Below, piece by piece: positions 37,548-49,005 of a stretch of 64,000 nucleotides of DNA. Both the position numbers and the translations under genes were made by a program. The stretch's first letter is position 1. Each line of letters begins with the position of its first letter. The stretch is from contig JAOWBW010000223.1 in the NCBI GenBank assembly GCA_026119855.1, positions 186,001 to 250,000 of the forward strand, given 5' to 3'. Source of the stretch: Campanula takesimana (taxonomy: Eukaryota; Streptophyta; Magnoliopsida; Asterales; Campanulaceae). The notes beneath the pieces are model-generated. The model worked only from the letters and a program-made list of their open reading frames with translations, was not told the origin of the DNA and did no database searches.

Positions 37548-39955
37548 TTAAGGTTCAATGGTGGCAGCAACCCAAACTACATCAAGAACAACAGAGGCAG
37601 CGAGCAATAAGCAGCTGAAGAATGTGAAGGCGATAGAGATAGCAACACGATTGCAGAAAGCATGTAAAGGCCCGCAGAAGTTTGGAAGAGATGAATGCTT
37701 TATCCCTGTTCGGTTCAAGTTGGTTACACCAGATGCAGCTGATCCTGCACTCATCATTGCATACGCAAATATCTGCAAAATATTAAGTCCGCCATTATTA
37801 CACACACGTATATACACAGTAAATAAAAAAAAAAAAAAAAAAAACCCGAAGGTTGTAAGGTAAAAATTAAACCATAAGATGAATGTCATTCAAAGAAAAA
37901 TAGTCTCACCTTTTTTGTGGTTGATTCGATTGAATTTTAACTAAGGATTTAGGAAAGATAAATTATTCAAATGGAATTCTAAATACACCACTAAAAAAGT
38001 GAGACTATCTTTATGGGATGGATCAAAGTTCGATAAACAAACCACTAAAAAAAGTGAGACTATCTCTAAGGTACGGAGGTAGTATTTCTTACTGTTAGAC
38101 ATGCTAGGACCATGTTTGATACATCAAAGATGATTAGAAACACGTTAGCTTTAATGAATTTAATTTCAGCCGAGACAAATTTTTTTCCTTGCTTGAGGGA
38201 ACTAATTACCCATATAAGAAGCCTGAAGAAACAGCGAGTGGTGACGGTCTAAATATAATACCTGATCTACAGCAAAGATAAGCCAAGCTTGATTCTTGGA
38301 AGGAATAATAGGAGTGTTTTGAAACAGCCTTGACACAGTTATTAGCAACTGAAGAAGAGAATGAACCGCAACCGCTGCCGAAACTCCAACCAGGTACCTG
38401 CACAACTCACGGAAATCTCTCACAAAATTTTAGAATCAATTGAAGAATGTTGAAGATATAACTACTGGTTTAGTAGGTTTCTCAAATGATATAGCATTAA
38501 TTGCCGGTAATGAAAATAAGACTTGTGACAAACTCACAAGATAAGACTACAATAATTGGGGTTACTAGATTACGTCCTCCGGAAGCTCGTAAGCCTAATT
38601 CCAAATATTTAAATCCCAAATTCTCAAATACCGTCGCAGGTAAAAAGTCTGTTTCATCTACTTCACAAATTATATCAGATACAGACAAATGTGTTTCAGA
38701 GTCTGAAGCATTATTTTCTAGCAAATTGTCGCACTGAATCTATGATGAATTTGGTGGCATGGTGGATGGGGTCAGTGGCGAAGCCAGGATTTTTTGGGAA
38801 GGGGGTCAAGGTTGTTTGTGGGATAAGCATTATATTTGAGGTTTACAAATTTAATATACAAGGGGGGTCAAAATAATAATTTAGTGCATTTTTTTCTCAA
38901 ATTTAAGGGGGTCAAAATGAGTAAATTCATTATTTTTAGTAGTAAAATGTCATTTTCTAAAATTTTAAAAGTACTAAAATTGACACATTTCAAAATTCAA
39001 AGGGGTCGAATTAGCTATGCTCTAGCTTCGCCAGTGGATGGGGTGTGGGTCTCACCTAGAGCTCCCAGAGTTCATGGCGAGAGAGAGTTGTATGAACCTA
39101 AGGAAAAGGATTATTATGACCTAGATGATGGATTTGTCCCCATTAATCGTAAACATAGAACTTTCAAAGTTGGTTCGAAGAAGAATAGCAGTAAATGGGG
39201 TTAATTCCCTCCCCCCCCCCTCCCTTTTTCTCTTCATTTTTATTATGAAATAGATATCACAGTATGAGATGATAAAGACTACCCTCCGTCACAAAATAAA
39301 TGTCCAAAATAATTTAAAAATTGGTCCACAAAAAGCAATTTTGATATACTCCATCTGTCTCAGAAAGATAGTCTCGTTTTGACTTTTTATGGTCAACCAA
39401 AATAAACTTCGACCAAACATCAGTGTCAATTTAATGATCAAAATAAAATTCTAAATTTATTTATTGATAAATCATTTTTTGATTTATCAATTACAAACTT
39501 TAGATTTTCACTAGAATGATTAGATTTGTCACTAATGGTTGGTCAAAGTTTATTTATATTGACCATAAAAAATCAAAATGAGACTATCTTTTCGGAACAG
39601 ATGAATATGTTATTTTGAGACGGAAACAAATACTAGGGGCATTATAGTAAATTGAGTAAATAGAAGAAACATACTCGAAGGAGTCGGAGAAGGACCAGTT
39701 GGAGTAAAGTGGAAGATTGAATCCGAAAATAGACATGGTTGATCGTTCCTTAGCACTGACCATCACTAACACCGCCGTCAACGCCGTCAAAAAACACACC
39801 ACCCGAAGCACCACAAGCATCACCCCAACATCCCGCCGGACTCTCCTGTCACCTCTCCCGGAAACGAACACCCCGCCGTTTTCCGCCGCTACCTTGGTGT
39901 CGGAAGTGAGCTCTATACCAGCCTCCGGTGACATTTTCCGTCCATTTGTCGTCAT
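37548..39955 (-). CDS. CASP-like membrane protein (probable CASPL3A subgroup)
   Basis: Four-helix protein of the CASP-like family, whose Casparian-strip members scaffold plasma-membrane domains; the role of this member is unknown. Exons 39675-39955, 38262-38397 and 37548-37772 join in phase to 213 aa. After a cytosolic N-terminus there are four hydrophobic segments: VGVMLVVLRVVCFLTALTAV, YLVGVSAAVAVHSLLQLLIT, QAWLIFAVDQIFAYAMMSAG, and a last one from RVAISIAFTF to LDVVWV. The first intron has donor GA|GTATGT and both acceptors are CAG. The start at 39955 is the first ATG after the 5' leader; an in-frame ATG also lies at 39934. The position between FTSHI2 and NUP35 matches Arabidopsis At3g16300, which supports orthology. 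Confidence 0.9.
38486..39203 (+). other. Unidentified coding-like segment inside CASP-like intron 1
   Basis: Two short open stretches on the plus strand: 38501-38737 (78 codons with RLRPPEARKPNSKYLNPKF) and one ending at 39204 with DYYDLDDGFVPINRKHRTF. They may be exons of a captured or antisense gene fragment. The hAT MITE at 38773-39036 interrupts the region between them. I do not recognise the protein. Confidence 0.3.
38773..39036. mobile_element. hAT-type MITE in CASP-like intron 1
   Basis: 264 bp with ends CAGTGGCGAAGCCAGG and (reverse) CACTGGCGAAGCTAG. A perfect 8-bp duplication GATGGGGT flanks it at 38765-38772 and 39037-39044. Same family as 8006-8150. Confidence 0.88.
39347..39608. 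mobile_element. Stowaway-type MITE (family A) in CASP-like intron 1
   Basis: About 262 bp with ends ACTCCATCTGTCTCAGAAAG and (reverse) ATTCATCTGTTCCGAAAAG. The interior shares GGTCAA...GACCAAACAT and TTATTGATAAATCA with the other family A copies. Confidence 0.75.
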
Positions 39956-40341
39956 ATTTTTACCAGTCAGATTTTCCGTGAGAAAATTAGGGGATCGTGT
40001 TTTACTGTGTGCGGGTTTATAAAATGGTTGGAACTTGGAAGGGGATGGAGTGTAGCTTACTTGGATGGTTTGCTGGGGAGAGAGGAGGGACACGTGGCAA
40101 GTCAGAGGAGTGCCCGTGATTGAACAGAGCAAAGGAATTGATGTACTGTTTTGTTTTGACGCTTCTCTCTTTGTGGGAGGTACAAGTACATGGACGGTAA
40201 TATTTTTTTTTAACACGTGAAAATCTCGAGAAAAACTTGTTTTACACTCGTTTTAATGTGAAACTTGTTTTCATCCCTTAATGTAAAAGGAGGAGAATTC
40301 GGTTTGAAATGGTTTCCATCCTATTTTGAAGAGTTATTTTT

Positions 40342-40378
<37 letters not shown>

Positions 40379-41430
40379 GAGCATTTATATTCCTTCCATC
40401 TCAATATAAAGTGATACTATTTTTTATTTTGGTATATTTCAGAATAAAAATCTCGTTTTCAAATAATAAATGGTGAAAAATAATAAATAATGTTTTAAAC
40501 AACTTTGTTTTTTAATACTTCTATAATCGTAATGTAACAGGTATTGACGAATACTAAACAAAGGGTCAGATGTTTAGGCAAAGGCGCCGAAAACATTAAA
40601 TCTTTTCCTGTACTTTCTGATTACAACAATTCTCTTATTAATCTCTAAGTTCTCTTGAGTACTTATAAAAAAAAAATTCAAGAGTTTGGGTTCAAAAAAC
40701 ATGAATTGACCTTAAAAAAAAAAAAAAAAAAAAAAAAAAACAACATGAATTGCAGTCGTATATGTTCTTATTGTGATATGCATTACATCCTCCAGGATAA
40801 TTTTTCTCAATACTTGTTTGCAACATACAGTATAATAGAAAAAATATTATCTTATAGATAGCTTATAGCATCTTCATCTTTCTCTTTGAGTCTATCCATC
40901 CTCATCTATAATTTCCTATACAACATCAAAATTATAGTCTTGTTACATTATGAATTTTCGCTATAAATTTTGAAAATTTAGTGATTTAAAAATCTTAATT
41001 TTGAAAATAAAACTAACAATTCAAGACAAGCAAAATAGAAAAATGAGACTACCATTTTGAGACAATTATTACTCCTATTCATCCAACTTTCCTTTTTAAG
41101 TACGTATATAACCACTTTTTAAAATGACAAAGAATCTTTATTATCTATGTCACTCATTCTCTCTCTTATTTTACTTTTATACTCACAAAATCAATCAACT
41201 TACTATTCACTTCCATTTATTCTTTCTCCTACTTTACTTTTATACTCACAACAATTACATCACTTCCACTATTTTTTTATTTTCGTGGAAATGAGAGGGT
41301 GTGTGGACATGAAGGGAGTAGAAAACAATTTTTATAGTTCAGTGGAAGTATTAATAAAATTAATTAGTCTGGTCTAACCCATTGACAGCAAGATGTAGGG
41401 CGCTCAGACTCGTGTTCTAATAGCACAAGT
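39956..41430. other. Upstream and intergenic DNA of the CASP-like gene
   Basis: No gene seen. It includes an (AAT)n run at 40345-40378 and an A-run at 40711-40740. The part just above 39956 should hold the promoter and leader. Confidence 0.5.
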
Positions 41431-42168
41431 TAGGGGTGTAAATGCTTCGGTTTGGTTCGGTTTCGGCCGTTTTAGAGACCAAACCACTAGTCATCGGTTT
41501 GGGTAAATTCAAAACCGAACCGAACCACGAAAATTTTTAAACCAAACCAAACCACCATGGTTTGGTTCGGTTTGGCTCAGACCGCGGTACAGTAATGTGG
41601 TCTAGACTGCGGTTTAGACCGTGGTTCAGACCGTGGTCTAGAATATGTTTAGATCGTGGTTTAAATCACCATTGGCACCGAGGTTCATATCACGATTCAA
41701 ATTATGGTTTACACTCTGTTTAAATGAGAAAATTCGGAAGAATAAAAATATCAAACGAATAAAGAAGCCAAATGAAGTGAATACACTACATAACTTTGTT
41801 AACTATGTGCCTCAATGAATATAACATTTGATGAAATGAATATTGAATAAGATGCAAAACGAGAGTTAAGAATGATGTAATGTAAATTATTTTAATAATT
41901 TAAAGGTGAATGTTACTTGACATACATATATATGACTAATATATGTGGTCTGGCGGTTTGGTTTGATGGTTCGGTATGACGGTTTGGTTTGGTTTGGTTC
42001 GGTCTAGTTTGGTCTGGAGGGGTCAGACCACAAACCAAACCGAACCACGCAGTTTACCAATTTTTGAGACCGAACCGAACTACTTGTGCTTAAAAACCGA
42101 ACCAAACCGTAATGTTTAGTTCGGTTCAATCTCAAACCGCGGTTTAGACCGAACCACTGACGCTTCTA
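41431..42168. mobile_element. hAT-like non-autonomous element with perfect TSD
   Basis: 738 bp with ends TAGGGGTGTAAATGCTTCGG and (reverse) TAGAAGCGTCAGTGG. Exact 8-bp duplications GCACAAGT lie at 41423-41430 and 42169-42176. The subterminal DNA is dense in GGTTTGGTTCGG and its reverse complement, a likely transposase-binding pattern. No coding capacity seen. Confidence 0.87.
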
Positions 42169-42290
42169 GCACAAGTCTTGTCCAGGTAGTTTCTGCTACG
42201 CAGTTTCTCGGTCTTAACGATGTCAATGGCTTTCTGGTCTGTGACTTTTACACGGGCACCATCTCATCACTTATCTCTTCTAGTATTAAT

Positions 42291-42815
42291 TAATCCCTCC
42301 GTCTCAAAATACATGCAGTTCTAGCTTAGATTTTTTATCCTAAAATATTTGCAGTTTTGCATTTTTTAATAAAACATTTACATGCTTTGCCTATACTATC
42401 CTTATTTATGATAGGTAGTTGTGACTGTAAGACCATTTAATTGCCTTGGTACTTGAACTATTCAAAGGATAATTTAGTCTATTTGATATGTATTAATTGA
42501 TTTTCTTAATACTCCTTCCGATCCAAAATAACTGTCACTTTTGAATCAAAATTTTGGTCCAAAATAACTGTCACTTTTGAGCTAAATATCCTTCTTACCC
42601 TTGCCTTGAAACTTGTTTTGCTTTATTAATTGTCTTAGTTGTGAGCCTGTGAGATATTAGTGTAGTAATTATGCATATTTAATAGGGGTAAAGTTGACAC
42701 TTTTATCATCACTAAATCATGATATTAATTGATTTCCTTAAGAATTGTGCAAAAGCAAAAAAAGACAGTTATTTTGGACCGGAGGAACTACAAGTACTTT
42801 GAGACGGAGGGAGTA
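42291..42815. mobile_element. Stowaway-type MITE interrupted by another MITE (outer element)
   Basis: The left end TAATCCCTCCGTCTCAAAAT and right end (reverse) TACTCCCTCCGTCTCAAAGT match. The inner element at 42510-42790 splits it near its right end, leaving only about 25 bp of the outer right arm. Confidence 0.8.
42510..42790. mobile_element. Stowaway-type MITE (family D), nested inner element
   Basis: 281 bp with ends ACTCCTTCCGATCCAAAATA and (reverse) AGTTCCTCCGGTCCAAAATA; the interior begins ACTGTCACTTTTG. A relative is at 47807-48062. Confidence 0.82.
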
Positions 42816-43241
42816 CATTACATTATCTTTTCACCAATTTTATTTTCCAAAGTCTTGCATTAAACTCTCAACTTCTAAACTTAACATTGTGGTGCAATTA
42901 TTTAATAATGCATAATTGCTACAACAATAGTTTTGTGAGAGTTCGTAATGAAAATTATTATAAGTTGTTAATATGTTTGAATTATCATTATGAGACTGAA
43001 GGAGTATTTGACAAACTCAAATTCAAGTTTATAATTGTAATTGAAATAAAATTTTCATCTCGGTAAAATAGGAGGATGGTGAATAACCAGATGAATCTTT
43101 TGATAATCTTTCACTTACCATAGATCAATAATACTTCATTGGTACAGATACCCCAGCTCTCCTAATGTCACATCTTCCACACACTCTATACCCACAACAA
43201 CAAGGTCATAACTTCTCTTGGTTTTCCCAAATAAAAATAGA

Positions 43242-43528
43242 TACTCCCTCCGTCCCAGACATTTTTTTTTCGTTATTATGAAAGAACTTTGAGCAATAAT
43301 TTTAGGTTACTAAAACTTTTTATTGATACATCATTAATAATACTATCAATAATAAGTTTTAGAACTCTTAGTACCTGCATACCCAAAAGGTACGGCCCGT
43401 CGGGACACGACAAAATTAGGAAGAGTATTTTCATTTGGATAATTAAATCAAACTAAAGCTATCGCTCAAAGTTCCTTCGTAATAATTGCGAAAAAAAGTG
43501 AGAAAATCATTTTGGGACGGAGGTAGTA
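43242..43528. mobile_element. Stowaway-type MITE (family C), 70 bp downstream of NUP35
   Basis: 287 bp with ends ACTCCCTCCGTCCCAGACAT and (reverse) ACTACCTCCGTCCCAAAATG. The interior words TTGAGCAATAATTT and CTCAAAGTTCCTTCGTA are inverted partners. A GC-rich insert near 43385-43415 is unlike the rest. It could supply 3'-end sequence for NUP35 transcripts. A diverged relative is at 56460. Confidence 0.8.
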
Positions 43529-43598
43529 TAATGTTTTGAAATTACCCGTTCTGCGAAGAGGACATAACACTAGTGAAAAGGGGGACACGGGAAGCTCA

Positions 43599-44288
43599 TT
43601 AAACCCCAAACATTAAATCCATTACTTTAGAGACAACTGATTTTGCTGGGGCTGCAATTGTTCCGCCTGATTGCCTACCACCATTTTGAAGATAGTAAGG
43701 ATTAGATGATGGTTTATAAGAGATTGGATCTGTGATTCTGCTTGATGATGGAGGGGGTAAAGGCACGAATCCCTGATTGTTGACCTTATCATTCAGAGCC
43801 TGGCGTCGCATTGGATCCACTTGCTTCACACCTATTATGAGAGCTCCGTTTATTTGCATTCCGTTCTTGCTCAAAGCCTTTTGCGCATCTGCTCGACTCT
43901 GCATCATTAAATTTAAATAACTTAGCTTTGGCTATATTATATTTCAAGTTCAATCCGGTCCCCAAATAAAACACTATACAAAGAACACAGCATTGCTATC
44001 AAGTGATACCTCTGCACTAACCAAGTTTCGTATATGAATATGATTGACCACCTTTCCATTTTTAGGAGTCCTAAAGCTTTTGGCCATTTGGAATTCAATG
44101 CTACTGTAGTAATTAACTCACTCGAGTAAAGGGTACAAATGCAAATCATAACAGTAGACATTGGTTGTATTGTTGAGGCGTTTATTAAATCTTTAAAAAC
44201 TAAAGAGGCTTGTCTGATGGACAATATACAAGACTAGGGGAGTTATAGATAATCAATGCAAATATATATTTGCAGCTAAAACTTCGAT

Positions 44289-44326
<38 letters not shown>

Positions 44327-47201
44327 TGTGTGTGTGTTTGTATCTAAACTTGCATGTGACAGGGTAAGGGTGTTGTGGGAGGAGGGGAACAGGGATTAAC
44401 TATTCACCTCAAACGCCTTGTGGAACCGCATAGGTAAAACCAGAAAAAGAAATAATACAGATTAAATATTCGATCTTTTTACAAACTATATGCATTAACG
44501 GCGGACTATGACACTATTGTGACTTGAGCTCATATTTGTCTTATTAAAAGTGGCAATAAGAACTTTAAGGACCAATTAAAGCTTGATCCATGCAGCTCGT
44601 TTGTAGTGAGTACAGAAAACAGCTAATACGCAATGTTTTCCCCCAACAAAAATAAACCTTAATCCCAAAATGACACAATGGCTTACCCTGTTAGGGAATT
44701 TTTTTTTTGCTAATGCAATACTTTCCAGAATGTTTTTTCCATGTTCACCAATGTGATTTTTATGGCTTAATTGTATTCTTTATCACATCTGTCACCTTGT
44801 GAAGCCAAACTCCAACTGTTAAAATACAATTATAAAATCAGAGCCTCGTGACTAGAAATCGTTGAAACAGTTGGACTATAAGCTCATAAACGTACAGGTA
44901 ACAATGATGACTGGCAAGTTGACTTGTACTCCCTCAGTCCCAAAACACCTTGCACCATTTTGGGAATACAAGGGAATTAAGGAAGGAGTAAATATATTCA
45001 AAAGTATTCTGAGTGGGAAAGAGGCTGCGAGTATGATGTTGAGTGAGATTTACAAGTGGGGTCCAAAATTAAGTGCGTGAGTACGACAAGTGGGGTAGTG
45101 AGAATAGAAAAATAATAAAATATTGGAAAGGGGACTTACCTATGGGACATGTAAAATAGAAATTAGTGCAATGTGTTTTGGGACGGAGGGAGTAGTTTGT
45201 AAGTAATGAAATAATAAGTGGGAGTAGAGTAATTTGCAGCTTTGTAGTTGACTGTGCACCTCTAATCTTAAAATCTTGGAACCACCTCGTGTATTGCTAT
45301 TTCATAGAGTTATAAGTTTGAAAGAATCTAATGATTTGCAAACAGTTGCTTTTTAGTTATAATGTAATCGATTGAGGATGGAGTAAGCACCACGCAGAAG
45401 ATATGGAGAAAACCACATAATGGAAGTTTAAAGAAAAGAAGTTGCACTGTATAAGAATTGAATTTCAAAATACTAATAATTGATACCGTATGATAAACCT
45501 GCTTGGATTATTTGGTTCCCAATATAAATGGTTCTGATCGAAACACATTTAATAATCAAAAGTAATGTGGACCATGATGTCAGAAAAAACTTGTGTATAC
45601 GTGATGAATTTAAGGCAGAGCAAAACGATTAAGAAACCAATAACCAAATACAAGATAAAATGATAACACGTGGTACATGGAGAAACCAAAACCAAAACCA
45701 AAACAATCAGCGTGAACAGCTCAGACATGAAACTAAAGTACGCATGACAAACCTGATAAAGAATGTGCATCCAATTAGCATTTCTAGGACCAGGAACATG
45801 TTTCAAAATCAGTCCACACTTCTCAAACTCCCTCAAAACCAAGTTTGTGTCCCCCGGTGAAAACCTGGAATACAAAAATTAAATCATAGAGTTACAGGCT
45901 ATAAAAGAATTGAGCAAACTAAAAGTTCCAGTATCTTGGTAAAACAGTAGGTAAACACGAGTATGGAGTGACGAGCATTGCATACTCACAGACACTGGAG
46001 CACAAAAGTTCAAAACATCTGAAGAGATGAAAGCCTAAATTGGTATCCACAGATAAAGTAAAGGAGACCAATCAGCGGAAAAAATATTAACCAATCTACA
46101 TTACTTCTCTGAATATATTCCCATCAGGCCATCACCAACTTCACAAAACAGACATTCACGCGAATAATACATTATATTATAGGAATAAAACTAGAAAAGC
46201 AGCCAAATTCAATTCCAGGATACCGTATCTCAAAACCAATAAAAAGGAGTGCATACATATAAACCTTATTCACTTAAAAGCATAAGGCCAATGTTGCAAC
46301 GACCTTGATTGTGACGGTTAGCCATAGGTCAAGTTTTCTTTCCCCCTTCTACACCACAAAAACATTGCCTCAAACCCTTGGGCTCTAACAGTCGTACCAA
46401 ACATAGATTTCCTATTCATGTATATTCAGAACATTTAACAGTGATAAAGTTATGCTACTAAAACACGTATCGTAATCATTGAAACAGACAAACAACTAAT
46501 TATCTATAAGAAGTAGAACCCTAAATAAAGAGATAAACAGTACTCAGAATATACCCATAAACAGTGACCCATTCTTCCCCGTCAAGGGCTCCCACAGGTA
46601 AAGAGTTCCTCTGCATCTCAGGCCTTGCTACCTCCCGTGGGGGTGGAAGAGTAATTAAAGCACCCGGATGAACCACACCATCAACTGGCGAACCATTTCC
46701 TTTATCATCACCCTCACCGCCACCACTCTTCCCCGGCGTCGACCACCAACTCGTACTCGCAGCAGGACTTTGTTTACTTTGCTGCTGCTGCTGCAGCTGC
46801 CTACCCATTAGAGAATACGAAGTGCTCGCCTCCGCTTTACTACCTACCAAAGCAAACGAAGTGCTCGGACCAGACTTGCTTTTGGGAGTCGAAAACCCAT
46901 TCCCGGAGCTCTGAATCGGGGTTCTAGGATTGGAATTGGCGTCAGGCGAGACAGGATAGTCTGCAACTCCGGACTCAGGGGAGAAATCGGACCGGTCTTC
47001 CAGGGTGAAAACTGGAGGAGGTGGAAGATCGGAAGAAGAGAGATTTTCCCGCCATAGGGCTGAAACGGCAGCGGCTTGACCAGGCGTCGAGAATTTCCCG
47101 GAGCCACCTCTACGGGTTGAGACAGGAGAGGCTAAATCCTGAAAGAACAGCGATTGCCTTCCTCCAGATTTCGGAGTTCTATTCACCGACGTCGAGTTCA
47201 T
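43599..47201 (-). CDS. NUP35: Nuclear pore complex protein NUP35 (MPPN/RRM-Nup35 domain)
   Basis: Structural nucleoporin of the inner ring that links pore scaffold and membrane. Exons 46555-47201, 45753-45864 and 43599-43898 join in phase to 352 aa (I recall about 330 for Arabidopsis). The N-terminal two-thirds is Ser/Pro/Gly-rich and disordered, with NRTPKSGGRQSLFFQDLASP at the start. The Nup35-type RRM runs from about residue 207 (EEWVTVYGFSPGDTN) through GPRNANWMHILYQ to INGALIIGVKQVDP. The C-terminus ends KVMDLMFGV, a conserved amphipathic tail thought to bind membrane. The start is the ATG at 47201 giving the family-typical N-terminus. It lies beside the CASP-like gene, as in Arabidopsis At3g16310. 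Confidence 0.95.
44291..44336. repeat. (CT)n(TG)n microsatellite in NUP35 intron 2
   Basis: About 32 bp of CT followed by about 14 bp of TG. Confidence 0.9.
44927..45194. mobile_element. Stowaway-type MITE (family B) in NUP35 intron 2
   Basis: 268 bp with ends CTCCCTCAGTCCCAAAACACC and (reverse) CTCCCTCCGTCCCAAAACAC. Sister copy of 7662-7940, sharing the interior from CCTTGCAC to AGTGCAA. Confidence 0.85.
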
Positions 47202-47806
47202 TTTCTCCGGTTAGATTGCTGAAATTCGACGATGAATGAACTGACGATGCAGATGAACAACTCAGGACCTGGGTTGCGCGAATTGACAGGTACTTGAGCT
47301 GATTTAAGAGTTTGAATCAGCTTTCCCCAATCGACCGTTTGAGGACAGGGACAAATGTAAAACCCTAGATTTCTATCGTTAGCATTTCAAATTTTAGGCG
47401 ACGCTCTACGCGACTACTTTCATGTCGGTGCAAATAGCCAAATTTCCGGTTGCCTATTTAAGGAAATTACATAAGAACCCCTGTAATTTTTATTTTTATA
47501 AAAGAAGGCTATAATATGTGGTTCACAAAATGAATTGTCATAATTATTGTGTTGGGTTGGTGAGTGTGCCGAGTCCACTATCGATGTTGCCAATAAAATA
47601 TCGCCACTAGCTTGTATTCTTCATTTGTAAACTTATTTTGTAAGCCTACTGGTGCCCTGTAATGAAATGGGTTGATAAGATACGTATATAGTCAAATTGC
47701 CTATTGTCAAAAGAGTAGGGAGGGGATTTTATGGCCTTATTGTGAGCTCTGCATATGGGCCAATTAATCAGCCATTAAATGGGCTCAAAATGTTAGGCCT
47801 TTAGAT
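47202..47806. other. NUP35 leader/promoter and intergenic DNA
   Basis: The 5' UTR of NUP35 should begin within about 150 bp above 47201. Nothing else recognisable. Confidence 0.45.
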
Positions 47807-48062
47807 TACTCCCTCCGGTCCAAAATAACTGTCTCTTTTAGCATTTGCACAATTCTTAAGAAAATCAATTATTATCATGATTTGGTGACAAAAGTGTCAA
47901 CTTTACCCCTATTAAATGTGCATTTTTACTACATTAATGTCTCACACTAAGACACTTAATAAAACATAACAAGTTTCAATGCAAGGGTAAGAAAGACATT
48001 TAGCCCAAAAGTGACAGTTATTTTGGCTTAAAAGTGACAGTTATTTTGGACTGGAGGGAGTA
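47807..48062. mobile_element. Stowaway-type MITE (family D)
   Basis: 256 bp with ends ACTCCCTCCGGTCCAAAATA and (reverse) ACTCCCTCCAGTCCAAAATA between TA dinucleotides. The right end carries a local duplication of GTGACAGTTATTTTGG. Related to the nested inner MITE at 42510-42790. Confidence 0.85.
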
Positions 48063-48119
48063 TCTTACACCCATCGCCAGCAGCCGCCACCTCCATCAAG
48101 AAAGGCCATTAATTTCATA

Positions 48120-48389
48120 TACTCCCCCGTCTCAAAATATTAATCGTTTTAAAATTTAGTAGTTAGATTTTTGTTTCAAAATACTTGTCAGTTTACTATT
48201 TTTAAAGTTTTTTTTATTGTTGTATACCAATTGTACCATTATTAATGATAGTGAAATATCTCTTGCAGAAACATTTATTGCATAAGTAATTAGATTACTT
48301 TAGGGGTATGTGAGACTTTTTGCATGCATTAATTATATTAAAATTGTGCAAATGTTCAAAACAACGTCTATTTTGAGACGAAAAGAGTA
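48120..48389. mobile_element. Stowaway-type MITE
   Basis: About 270 bp with ends ACTCCCCCGTCTCAAAATAT and (reverse) ACTCTTTTCGTCTCAAAATAG between TA dinucleotides. Confidence 0.7.
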
Positions 48390-48404
48390 AATGAAAGCTA
48401 CCTG

Positions 48405-48719
48405 CTAGTCCAGACAACTAAAAATCCAGTGAGGGTGTAGTGGAAAGGTGTTGTAGAAAAGAATGCTAATTAACAAAGGGTGGGTGTGCATTTGTTTAAT
48501 AATCAAGAGGAAGATTATACAAAGAGATGAAATGGAGTGGGTGCCCGTGCATATTTGTTTATATGGACCAACTGGCCTACTGTGATCTCTTTTGAAATAT
48601 TTTCGTGTTTTTTTCTGTGTTTTGGGTTGAAAAAACCGGTTCACAATAAATCTATCCTCAATTTCATATTGCCTTTTGTAGGCTTCGATATCAAAAAATG
48701 GAAATTTGGATGGATCCAT
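48405..48719 (-). pseudogene. N-terminal fragment of a PIF/Harbinger-like transposase (tentative)
   Basis: Minus-strand frame starting at 48719 (MDPSKFPFFDIEAYKRQYEI). A basic stretch, KKTRKYFKRDHSRPVGPYKQ, resembles the region just before the DDE domain of plant Harbinger nucleases. The similarity then stops, and no DDE motifs follow. It may be a relic paired with the Myb-like ORF at 49006-49545. Confidence 0.4.
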
Positions 48720-48825
48720 TGATGTTGGAAGAAGGAAAAGAGAGAGTATTTGATGTAGGAAGAAAGAAAGGAGAGTGTATTTGGTGTAGGAAGAATGAAG
48801 GAAGAGAGTATTATTTATAGATAAA

Positions 48826-48990
48826 TTGAGTGGTTGAAATTGACGGATTTGAAATAGAATTAAATCGAGTTAATTAAAGGATAAGGATTCGATTGCGTGG
48901 TTGAAATTGACGGATTTGAAATAGAATTAAATCGAGTTAATTAAAGGATAAGGATTCGGTTGAGTGGTTGAAATTGACGGATTCCAAAGC
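48826..48990. repeat. 67-bp tandem repeat, about 2.5 copies
   Basis: Copies start at 48826, 48893 and 48960 with TTGxGTGGTTGAAATTGACGG. The first two units are nearly identical and the third diverges after about 30 bp. Confidence 0.85.
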
Positions 48991-49005
48991 TAGAATTAAA
49001 TAGAT

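Noticed and set aside
37884..38093. Stowaway MITE in CASP-like intron 2
   Set aside because: Only one reasonable terminus (GGTACGGAGGTAGTA); the left end is missing, so it is not listed as an element.
46844..47107. Second long frame within NUP35 exon 1
   Set aside because: Shadow of the Ser/Pro-rich NUP35 coding sequence in another frame.
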